The notes under the pieces were generated by a model. The model was not told the origin of the DNA, searched no databases, and was given only the letters and a program-made list of their open reading frames with translations. From contig JAVGWX010000009.1 of NCBI GenBank assembly GCA_036924085.1, forward strand, positions 57,764,331-57,828,330: DNA of 64,000 nucleotides, given 5' to 3'. Shown piece after piece: positions 28,601 through 41,600 of the stretch. Numbering within the stretch: the first letter of the stretch is position 1; each line of letters opens with the position of its first letter. The position numbers and the translations under genes are program-made. Origin of the DNA: Ariolimax columbianus (Eukaryota; Mollusca; Gastropoda; Stylommatophora; Arionidae).

Positions 28601-29445
28601 TTGTACTCCTAATTTCTTCAAGAACTTCTTATTTGTTTTCTTTTCTGTCCAGGGCATTCTCCCTATCCTTCTATGTATCCATATTTCAAAGACATTAATT
28701 CTCTGCTCCAATCGTTCATTGTCCACGTTTCTACGCTGTACAGTAAAGACGAGTATACGTAACGATTGATCACTCTGATCATTTAAAATTAGTGAATGAC
28801 TTGTTTGGATGTCAATATATGACTCATGTTGGTTAAAAACAGATTTGACTATTCCTGTTCTCTTTCTGATTTCATTTTCGCTTGTTCCATTTTCCATAAT
28901 TATATTACCAAGATAGCTTTCTCTAATAAACTATATCATATCATTGAGCTAAGTTCAGCTATTTGTTTCACTATTAAAATAGGTAGCTGGCAGTTTTGTT
29001 ACATGTTCAGGTTATACATTCCAAGAAACTCGGTAAGAACTTCAGTGCTTGCCAGGTAGAATTATAGTTACTTGATCAGATATACGGTTTCACAGTACTC
29101 TCATAAACCAAATGTTGTTTCATCGCATGATGTTTGTCATGTACTGTGTTTTCCACTGTGTACATGTTTTGATTGATCTGGTTTGCAGGTGTTTTGTCTG
29201 TTGGAGTTGACAATGTATGTCAAAAGAAGATGTGGGTACAATAAACGGTTAAAGCAAAGTGCAGATAACTACTGCTTTGCAGTTACAGAGTTGCTAATTT
29301 GTCACTAGAGTAAATCAATTTTAATATGTCAATTTGCAGGCTCAAAGTGGAGTTGCAATTGTCAGGTGAGTGACTTATTAAGCCTTTCCCATTTCTCTCT
29401 CTCTCTCTTTCTCTCTCTATCTTTCCCTCTCTCTATCTTTCTCTG

Positions 29446-29504
<59 letters not shown>

Positions 29505-29531
29505 ATCTTTCCATCTCTCTATCTTTCTCTG

Positions 29532-29623
<92 letters not shown>

Positions 29624-32600
29624 CTTTCTCCTCTTTAAATCCTTGAATTCAAACAGACAGGTTGCTGAAGGCTTTCCATAGTGTGTCCTATTTTTTGCAG
29701 TGTTTGCTTCCTGCGGCTTACTAGACCCGTGGGGAGGTATTGGGTATGAATTGTATTACTTTTATAATTTTTGCGAGGACAGTGTCTAACATTTTTCTCT
29801 TACCGATTTTCAACCGCTAAGGGTTCATTTCTTAGTTCTTAGCTGACCTGTACTTCTATAGGAGCAGATGCCCCTGTGCAGGTCCCAGCTCTGGTATGAG
29901 CTGGATGTACAAGGGAGAAGGGTTTCCTGCTTAGCGGGGTAGGTTCAAGCAGCTTAATACTCTACTGCATTGGGACAAGCGCTTAAAGAGGGTGGTGTGA
30001 GTCCATCTTAATAGACTAGAGCCTGTTAGGCGCCATCTATGCTGCTCTAAACAAACCACCTAACCATTGCTGTAGTTATGCCATATCACACAGTCGCCCC
30101 TTACGACATGCTCTCTGTGAGGCAGTGGTGCTATTCTTGTCCTTGTCATACACAAAGACCCTACACAAAGACCCCGGCAGACCACTCGGGTTCATTTAAA
30201 TGCAGTTTTTCCGCCAATCTCTAATGAGGGTTGAAGCTGGTCTCACCTCCATTGAGACCAGGGGGCATTTGAAACCCCATTTCATGGTTTTGTTTCTTGA
30301 GAGGCCAGCACCTGAACCGCTTAGTTGTAGCTACCCTCTATATATGCAAATCTGCAAGACAAGTCATCCCTGCTCTCTAAGAGGTTAAAAGGTTAAAGGC
30401 GAGGGCTAGACCTCATCGCCATGGGTCTCCTCATATGGCTCGGTCCTTTTCTGCAAAGCGGTATCCCCGCCTGTCGAGAGCATCGCACAAAGCACGAACT
30501 CAGTAGCTCCAGTGATGAAACCAGGGATCTCAGAAAAAAAATGCTGTCATGAACTGACCGCTGCAGTTTGAATTCGAACCCCAACCGTCTGAACACTTGG
30601 CTAACGGCTTGACCACCTTCCCACAGAGACCCCCTGAGGTGCAGACTGGAAACTGGTACAGCCACATTCCAGGTTAAAGGAGCTTTAGACCAGGTTATAG
30701 ACTGCCCAAGATGCATCATCCACATGGCAAGTACAAACATAAGGAACCACATGATGGTTTGGTCATTGCCCTGACCAACAACTATCATGATGCCTGCTGG
30801 GCATCACATTTGTGATAAGTAGGCTAATGGTGAAATTAGACAATGTAAAATCCTTGGCAGATCTAATATCATAATCACCACATGGAACATCTAAACCCTA
30901 TAACCAGACTGAAAAATTGGAGAAGCTTATACACGTGTTGAAAAACTACAAATGGCACTTGCTGGGGCAATGGTGAACGATATTGAGAGGAAGGACTATA
31001 TTACAGCAAGGAAGAGAAAGATCACATTCATGGAGCAGGATTCCTTGTCTGCAGACATATATATGTAACTCAATATTAAGAGTGTCAGTCAATATCGGCT
31101 AGAATAATTAAGATAAGATTGAGAGCACCACCATTCATCGTGATAGTGATACAGATCTGTGCATCTACATCAGACCACAGTGAGGAAGATTCATTGATTG
31201 TAACTGATGTTTTTGACCATCTTACGAACCCAGTTTCATTAGCTGTGTGACACAGTTGTTCTAACATGACCAAAAGTATGAATGCTAATCCTTCTTCTTT
31301 GTTGTTTGTTCTCAAACTCCCGCTACCAAGCCCAGAAAAGTACTTTGCAAGTAGCAGAATGTTGTCCGGAGAACGGAATACGTTGTGTCGTAGTCTACAG
31401 TTTGACTGCGATATTTGCACCTTTTGATCCGACACATCTGACTTCCAGCCTGTTATCCAGAATCATCGTGTGGAAGTGTAGAAGGGTCTTGATATCTCCG
31501 GTTCACTGGCCCTGGCGCTAGAAGTCAACTTTGGGTAGCTGACCGCTGCAGCTCATGTCCTGCTCAGCATCTTGATCCTGAACACTACTGTATGTAAACC
31601 TATTACAAATCCAGTTTTGGTTTTATAATTGTTTCTTCCCATTTCAGACCTCCTGGCCACCATGCTGAGTCAAACAAAGCTATGGGATTCTGCTTCATCA
31701 ACAATGTGGCTGTGGCAGTTAAATTTGCTCAGGCTCACTTTGGCCTCAAAAGGTTTGTTGTACATTTGTTCGTAGATATAGCAATCCTTTAGCGCGCTAC
31801 ATTTTTTTGGCGAATATTTTCGCAACTTTATAATTCGCTATGGTAGTTGACCTTCAAATGTTTTAACTTTTCTGTTTGTTGGTCAATAAATATGATTTTC
31901 TTGTGTGGGTGTTATTGTTTTTAATTGTGTGTTTGTTAGTTTCTGAGATACAAAAAGATGAAGGTGAAAGTTTTTTGAAAAACCAAAAATGAATTTAGAC
32001 TCGACCGCTAGGCCTAGTTACACTAATAGAAATCCATGGAAACTACAACAATGTATCAATACTGTATTTATAATATTGACAACAAATTTTAGTTTCCATT
32101 TCAAACGTAGTTATTACATCTAAAAAAACAAAATAAACACATCTTCTTGATAAAGATCTTTCCCAACAACCTACTTCACCTTTCGCAAAAAGTCGGCCTG
32201 CTCCATTCGGCGTAATAAGAAGATAAATCGTTCAAAATCCATTTGTAATCCAACATACAATACTTTAACTGGCAAAAAACCAACCTGTGTAGATGTATGT
32301 GACGTATTCAGCATATAAAATGGCTATGGGTAGGGTCTCCGTAAAAAAGAAAATTCTTTTTCAATTTCCAATTTCGTGGGCCGAGTGTGTCATAATTGGT
32401 TTGACCAGGGCGCGCTAAAGATTAAGCATCATCATGTAGCATGTCCTTTGTAGAACGTCACTCCCATCACAGTCTGTCTGAAAGAAACTCGTTCCCTTGC
32501 CAAAACACCAGCTTCCGCCACTGTCAAACTCAGGCACTCCTGGATATCTTGGTGCCATTGTCTTCTTGGTCTACCCCTTCCTCTTTTGCCTGGCACCATA

Positions 32601-35600
32601 CCTTCCATCACCGTCCTCTCAAGACCGTTGTGTCTCTTGATGTGATCAAAGTATTTGCATTTTCTAGCCAAAATGTAATTGATAAAACAGTTCTCCTCTA
32701 TGCTCAACTCTTGCCGAATGTCTACATTTGTTCTTTTCTCTGTCCAGGGTATTCTGAGAATCTTTCTGTAACATTTTGACTCGAAGGATTCGATTCTTTG
32801 TCTAGAAGTTTTGGTAATCGTCCATGCTTCACAGCCATAAGCTGCCACAGGAAAAACACAGGCTCTCAGGTTAAGCAAGTATGCCCAAATATGAGGCACT
32901 GTTGTTAATTTTTCTATCCACCTTTTTTTTTTCAACCCATATTTTCCTGTAAAGTTTACCTTTTTTCTTAAAGTCTTTCCCTAGCATTATTTCCACTACC
33001 TTCTGTCATGCAGATTTCAATCCTCTCATTAGTGCCATCAAAAATATTTTCCTTAACTGTTTTCCTGGAAGATACTCATTAAGTGGAATTACATTGCAAT
33101 GTTTTATTGCTAAGTACATACAGTATCTTCTGGCAGTAAAAAAACAAATATGAAAAGTTAAGTATAGAAGGCATAAAGTGCTATCAGGAAAGCAATAGAG
33201 ATGAGAGAAAAAATACCAAATGGGAATGTCTAAAATCAAACATTCAAGAAGGTAATCAATTTCTGCCAAGAGAGGGACAAAAGTTAATCTTCTTGTGATT
33301 GCCTTGATTACACCGTCAGATGAGTTCCCACGAGGAACTTAACCTTTATCTGAAGTTCCTCTTTAACTCTTAAAGGCCATAAGAACATTGTCAGCGTTCT
33401 TCCTTTTGTCCGCTAGTTGCCAGAAAAACGCTCATTTCGTTTACAGCATATTGAACAAAATTTGTTTAGTTTTTTTCAGTGTTTCTAAATTTTAATTGAC
33501 GTTACATGGCAAGGGAAGTAACTCTTATGTTTGCGTTTCAATTGTAAAAGCTTCGACATGCATTGTGAGGAAAATCAAAGTTGGAAAACATTTGTCATCT
33601 TTCAAGTCAGTTTATCACAAAAATGTGTAGTGAACCTAGCACTTCAAGATTGTCTAATAGTAGGTTGTTTTTATCTGTAGAAAAGTCTAGGGAGTTGTGT
33701 ACTCTAGATGAATTTAGTGACGAGCATTCACATTTTTCTGATATTGAATCTGAGACATAGAATATAATATTATTCAACCTACACATCCTACTGAATCTGA
33801 TGCTGAAAATGAGGGGGGGTCACAGCCAGGACCTAGTGCTGCTAAAAGACAAAAACCATCAACAGAAAAACGAAGATGCAATATTTCTAAAGCAAATTCT
33901 AAAGAACATGATAACAATATTTCTAAAGCAAATTCTAAAGAACATGATAGCGAATGGGTTTCAATACCAAATTCTACCACCACTACTGACTGACTGACTG
34001 AGACCCAGGACATTCAGATTGCTGCCAAAATGTGGTCGACCATGTGGAGTGAATGTAAACCTGCAACTCACTGACACATCAACTCCATTTGACTGCTACA
34101 AAGAATATTTTCTTGTAGATATTCATATGTGGATTTCTGCTATTCTCAAGTACACTAGACCAATCTGCATTTCATTACATTTCAGTAGTTATTCATGGAT
34201 TGGTGACATTTTTGTGTGTGAAAAATCGTTTTTATTACAAAAAATGACGATATAATTATTAACAATTACTTGTAATATTTTATGAAATTCTACAAGACCT
34301 TCATATTCTTACTGCATATTCATTTTCCTTTAATAATTTGGCATGCAACATGTTTGTTTTCCTTGTGAAATAATTAAGAAAAGTCAAGTTTTATGAAGAG
34401 ACTGCTTTTATATAGCAAAATAATTCTAGCAAAACTAGTTAAAAAAAGTATGGCCTTTAAGAGTTAACTCAGTGCAGCAAAAAATAATGAATAATATCAA
34501 TTTTTCTATATTCCAGTCAACATGTCACATAATGATGATGTAACTGAACAAGTGAAAATTAATTTGAAATCCTCAAGACAATGTTATTACAATAAATCAG
34601 GTTATCTGTTCTGTTATATAAATTTTTCAAAGACATTGAACCATGTTAAAAATATAGCCCATTAAAGATCCATAATATTTACGAAAATCAATGTAAAAAC
34701 CCAAAATATTTATTTGTTTGTTTCCTCTAGGATCCTGATTGTGGACTGGGATGTTCATCATGGCAATGCCACTCAGCACCAGTTTTACAATGACCCAAGG
34801 TAAGAAAGAAGCTGCATGAGTTGCCAGTCGCAGAGTGTTTTTTGTTTTTTCGTGTGTTCGCCTTATTTCTCTTTTCCACAGGGCGGTGTGCTTTGCACTA
34901 TGTTTTTATTTTGTGGCTGTCTGCTCAATGCATCCGACTTCGGCATGTATTTTATGTAAGGGTCTGTTTCCTTCTGTATTTTCTAGGGGTTTCTTCCCCC
35001 ATGGTAACTACCAGTGCTATGGTTGGGGAGCAAACCCAGCACTTTTGGGTAGTGAGCTGTGTCCCGTAACCACTAGCCCACGTCATCTCCCACCGAGTGG
35101 TACTATGATACTAGTCTCTTAGAGACGAATTCTGGGTAATTTAATACAGGTATATAAGATATTCAATGGGATAGATAAATTAGACTATAACACGTTTTTC
35201 AAAGTAAAGCTGCCATCAAGAACAAAAGGGCACTGCCAAAAATTAATTAAAGGAAGGTCAAGATTAGATACCAGGAAATATTTTTTAAGCCATAGGGTGG
35301 TGAATTGCTTGGAATGCATTGCCACAGGAAATAGTGAAGGCAGTGTCAATTAATGCATTCAAGAATAGAATGGATAAAGTGAATATAAAAAGAAACTGGT
35401 TGTATACATACTCTGCAGTCTTCTAAACCAGTTTAAAGACGTTTAGTTAAGCTAGTTAAGTTAGTTTGTTCACCTAGCTGATAAAATTGTTATAAAACAA
35501 GATGGACAATGACTCAGAGAGATGGCAGGTTAACATGTATGGAAAAAATAGAACCAAGAACTCTATTCACTAAGAATTCACTAAGAACTCTAGAGACATA

Positions 35601-38600
35601 CATTCTAGAGCCGTGGGTCGCCAGACTCAATAACTATGCAAGCTACTTTTATATTTGAAATTATTGGTCGAGCTATCTACCAATTTATTGCATTTCTTTC
35701 ATTCCATGTATTGGCAAGTGTTGGAACTTGTACAAATACATAACGTACACGAAGGCAAGAAATTAGAACATTAATTTCACAATGAACTGTCTATTCCACT
35801 TAATGCTTGCAATTTTGCGAATTCAAATTAAAAAATGTTTGGCAAATTTTAAAGAAGAAAATATTTATCGCGAGCTACCGGTAGCTTACAAGCGACCGCT
35901 TGACGTTCGGGGATCTAGAGATATGATCATCACCTCTGCCAGTCATCATGGCACTCGATGGCGGATATCGAGAAAGAAAATGTAGATATAGTTAGTAAGT
36001 GTGTCCATCCACTTGTGCAGTTGAGCATCGTAAGGAATTTAAGTTGTATGTTCGGGGCTAAGTGCACTGAATTGGTAGTTGTAAGCCTGTGGCAATCTTG
36101 TCTATCCATCTCTAGGCATTTCTCATACCCTGCAGCTAGATATTCTTGTGTTATAAGCCATCCATGAAAGTTGTTCCTTGTGCATCCTCATGAAAGGACC
36201 AAACCTTTGTATTTTCTGTCCTGAAATGGACCCAGAACAAGGAGCAGTTCCTACCATTTTTTGAATGTCATCATTTCACAATTTGTCTCGCCTTGTGAGA
36301 CTGATTACATTTCTCATACACTTCATTACACACATATAAATTTTACTCTCTCGTGCCATGGACAAAGACCAGATTTGACACTGATATTTCAGAGTGAGTA
36401 TTAATATACTGTTTATAATTAGTGTATAAATATTAATAAATATGCTTCCAGTGGGTTTCAGGAAAATTTGATTAATCATACTGCGTCTGTCACTATGTGG
36501 GTGGCTTTGACTTTCACTCTGTGACAACACTTTGTATATATCCGAAAAATTATTTGGTACTTACAGTTTTCTGTGCCATTTGTTATGAACATAAAGATTT
36601 AGTCCTGGTCTTCCTATGTTCCCAACCTATTGAACGTCATACACCCCCACTGCTTTGTGAAATACCTGTTCACAGGAAAGGCTTCGGGAGTAAACCCTGA
36701 GGAAAACACTGCATTATGTACGATTTCCAGTCATCTCGATAATGTCTTGCCACTGGCCAAAGGTAGCTCAGGATGAGAGAATAAAGTTAACAAATAGTGC
36801 AAAACTTTCTCTTTAAGTCAAAGCTCTCTGCAAGTCACCCATTTCAGCAGACAAATAACTGGAAAAGATTGTCCACACGACTGAACAGAGAAAGTGGTCT
36901 TCATCATACGACATCAAATATACTGTTTATCAAGATTTGCTCTGTTGCCACGCTGAAGCTCAGATACTTGGGTAGTGGGGATATTTGATAAGTAACAACA
37001 GATGCTTACTTACACCTAGTCTTGATTTCCCAATTAAGCCAAAAAAATACAGTCCAAGTACTTGAACTCTTGGGCCTGCTTAAGAGGGATGGTAAATGGC
37101 TCATTCAACACTTCATTGCACGTGGGTGTCCCCATATGTGCCCAGTTCCTTTCATTCCTGAAAGTGCCGATGACAGAGCATGAACTTTGTAACTCCTGTG
37201 GCGGCTCTGAATTTTCCAGTGACTTTATCAGGTAATAAATTTACACCTGGGTTGACTTGGAGAAGTGGTCATACCATGACAAAACTCACGACATGTCCGT
37301 TCTGTAGAATTGAGCTTGGCATGATTTGAGCCTTGTTCATTGGGATTTTAAGCCAAGCTCACAACCCAGAGACCACATGCTTCTGCCGCTTAAGAAACAT
37401 ATAGTTTACATTTGTGTTGGGTGTACCAGTTGGTCTGTCAATCTTCATAGTCTCTGTCTTAGATGCATATAATATTCATGATGCAATAAAGTGAATAAGT
37501 GGTCACAAGGATACCTCTCTGGAAAGATGGGTTTAAACTCGAGTAAGAGCTCAATTTTTTTAATATATGAATGGAGAGTGTAATGAAACTTAGACTCTGC
37601 ACTACGCATAGACTGCTATGTCAAGCAGCCTTTATTCCTGAGCCCTATAAATCCTCCTAGGGGATTTCAGCAATGGGAAAATTGACATAGGATTGTTTGT
37701 ATTTTAAAGATGTATTGAAGATAGAGCACTGATATAATTTGTGGACATTGCATTGTTGGTGATCACTTTTAGATCTTCTTCTGCGTTTGTTCTCAATCTC
37801 CCGCTACCAAGCCCTAAATTGGCTTTGCAAGTAGCAGGATATAGAACAGAATGCGGTGTGTCACTAGTTTATAACTTGACTGCGATATTTGCGCTTTTTG
37901 GTCTGACACATCCGTCTTCGACAGGACTTTTAGATCTAATTGTGGATTACAGTGTCTATGATTACTTTGAGATCTAATTTGTGGCCATTTCATTGTTAGT
38001 GTTCACTTTCAGCTATAATCTTAACTTAACTTAACGTCTTTATACTGGTTTAGAAGACCCTGCAGAGTCTGTATACAACCAGTTACATTTACATCACCTT
38101 GCTCTAAAAGCTATGCTCATCCAGTTTATTCTTAAATGCATTAACTGTCCCTGCCTCCACTACCTCCCCTGGCAATGCATTCCAAGCAGACACCACTCTC
38201 TGACTAAAAAAAATATTTCCTAATATCTAACCTGGACCTCTCTTTAGTCAGCTTGTAGCTATGCCCTTGTGTTATTGTAGGTGGCCTTATTTTAAAAAAC
38301 TTGTTATAGTCTAATTTATCGATTCCTCTGATCATCTTATAAACCTGTATTAAGTCACCACAAATTCTTCTCTCTTTGAGACACTGAAGGCCGGTTTTTC
38401 TGAGTCGTTCCTCATAACTGTAATTCTGGAATCCCACTATCATCTTTGTCGCTCTTTTTTGTATTCTTTCTAGCATGTTTATGTCCCCTCTATGACAAGG
38501 ACTCCACACCTGTACACAGTACTCCAATCTAGGTCTAACTAAAGCTTTATGCAGTTTGACGATCTGGGGATGTTGCATTGTTGGTGTTCACTTTGAGCTA

Positions 38601-41600
38601 TAATTTGTGGCCATTTCATTGTCAGTGATCACTTTCAGCTATAATCTGGGGATGTTGCATTGTCAATGATTACTTTGAGTTCTGATTGGTACTGACCATA
38701 TTTGTTTCATTTACTGATCATATGGTCTGTTTAGCTGTAGTGCAGTGCAATGCTCCTTAATAAGCGCACTGCTATGGGGTTCACAGTGTTGATCCCCACC
38801 AGGTTAATACCCACCTAGTTGATCAGACTGCTGTGACACTGTCTTTTCCCTTGAACCATGACGAGGAAGTGCAATGGAGCCTTAACCAGTATATTTCACA
38901 TGACACTGATGCTAATCTCGATTTTCCGAAAGATAGTTAAGGTGGGTTGTGTATAGGGCTTGCAGCTTCCTCCCCAAAGATACCACATGTATGATCACTA
39001 CATACACTTTCTTTATTTGGAGATGAATTACTTCCTCAGAAAAATCTTAATTAAATTTTAAGTTATATCTCCTCATTGCAGTAACAGTTTTGTTGTGTAT
39101 TTTCAGGGTCCTCTACATTTCCCTGCATCGTTACGACAACGGACACTTTTTCCCAGGCAGTTCTGAAGCAGATATGCAGTATGTGGGCTCTGGACCAGGG
39201 GAAGGATACAATGTCAACATACCATGGAGTAATGTAGGTCTAGTGGTATAACTACAAAATATTGATTCGTGTGTGTGTGTATTTTTAGGTTGATGAAATC
39301 TAACGCCCATGCATTACAGGGATGGGAAAGGGAGCAAAGAATAGTTACACCGCAACCAGCCATACATGTCGTAAGAGGGAGTCTAAAGGAAAGTTGGACA
39401 TGGAGTTGGCTACCTCATCTTGTAGGATTATGTCGTAAGACAAATAAAATACCTTTACACTTGAGAGTTAAAGAGGAGCGACTGAATAAGTTAGGAAATC
39501 TTGGCTGCTTTCTGTCATTTCTTTCAAATGTTTTAAATGATGAGAAATTTGTGATTGGTGTTACTAACAAAATAGGTCTCATGCATTGAAGTCTGTTAGA
39601 ATGAAGTGCACACACATTGAATATGCTAGCCTGTCTGACTTGAAACGTACACACACACCATATTCGTTTATCTATTTTAACCTTTTCCAACCCAAAAGTG
39701 TGCGGTTACGATGATTTGGCTCCTCTCCACTGGTGTTGCACCCTGCCAGCTCTAGGGTCATCGATGTATCGTATTTAAACTACGGGGTTAATGCCATAGA
39801 TACGGCTGAACACACTACACTGCTCATTTGGTTGTAGAGAGCTCCAACTTCCGTCATGTACGGTGAGAGAAAGATAATGGCGATTGTGAAATTTGTTCTA
39901 GATTTTGGAAAGGATTTCTCCTGTTTTTCACTTGTATTTGAAGACTCACCCATTATTAAGAATGGGGGAGTTAAGTTTCAGCAACAAATTTTTATGAGGT
40001 AAATCTACTGTTTAGTTTGTTAATGTAGATACAATAATTGCGTTTGTAGTCGAATTGATAGACGTAACCATTACGGTAAACATCGATAGTATTATTACGA
40101 TTTTTGGCAAATCTTTTGTTTTCGTAACCAAGGTACCAGGTGAGTTTGTGCTATTTTTCATCACTATCACCTTCATCTTCTTATATCTCAGAAACTAACA
40201 TACACACAATAACACCAACAAGTTCTTTATTAATATATGTCTCTAGACACCAAACAAAATTTTCAAAAATAATTAGAGGTTTTCAAGATCAACAACCACG
40301 TCGGGGCATGACGTGCTGAAAAATGATGCAGATACAGGAAATAGACGTAATTTTATAAACTAGGTAACAGACGGTTAATCATTTTAAAACGGAAAGTATC
40401 CTTGTATGTGTGTTTTTCTCCACATATTCCGATATAGCTGAATACGCATTGGCAAAGCATGCGGTTACACTGCCGCCATTTTCTAACACATACTTTGTTC
40501 TTTGTTGTTAACAACAGTTCTTCATTGTTTCCCTTTCTGTTCTGGCTTATTGAGCTTTGGCCATGAGAGTCAGCCCATGAGACTCCAGTTGTTTTGCCTT
40601 CCTCTTCTACTGTTGTTCCCCTTCTATCATATTACTATCTTCCCATGTGTGCCCCGATTTAGTGCATATCTTGTTAGGCATCTTTCTGGGGTTGTGTCCT
40701 ATCCATTTCTACTATTTATCCTTAACAAAACATATGCGCAAGTGAAATAATGAAACAGTGATGCAAAATTCAGTGGAACTTTTTCATGTGACTGCTACTT
40801 CGCCTAATGAGTAGCAAGCATGTAAGGAATAGGACAACTGTCATCTTCTAAGCATGTTGTAAAAGATGACTAAAGATGGTTGTGCATGGGTCTAGCAACC
40901 ACATGATGTGAAACCATTGACACTGAAACCACCATTAAATGCTTGATTCAGGCCTCCTGTAAAAGAGGCCAGCTAATAATGCAGGCCCTTGGCTTCATAT
41001 GAATCGAAAAGAGGAAGATGATGATAACGATGGAGGTGGTGATGATGGTACTGATAATGGTGGTGATGATGATTGATGACAATGGTGGTGCTTACTTACT
41101 TCCCCTGTCCAGGACACCACACCAAACATCATGTATGTTTCCATTGTCCAGCTACCTGGATTGCCTTGTTATTCCCCCTTAACATGTCATCCATTTTGCA
41201 TGTTTCCAGAAGGTTTGGGAAGATCAGCAGGTGGTCTGAGTCTTGTGTTGCTCCACAGTTCCTCGATGCTGGTTGAAATCAATGGAAGGGATATTTTATG
41301 GTCCATGATGCTTCAGTAATGAAAGGATTGGCCGACTGAAAAGTCGTTTCCAGGGGTATGCCCTATTGCTGTGCTAATTACACTCAACTATGAAACTCCT
41401 GGGAGCTGAGATGCTAGTCCAGTCAGGCACAACATACTGGCCAGGACGTCGTGTCAGGGTCAGGCACAATATACTGACCAAGACCACTATCTCTCTTCCA
41501 TTTACTGGAAACAGACTGTTTTCAAGGCAGTCAAGCTGACGAGATGTGGATCGATATGATCCCTGTAATAGTGAGCACACCCATATGAAGCCAAGCATAG

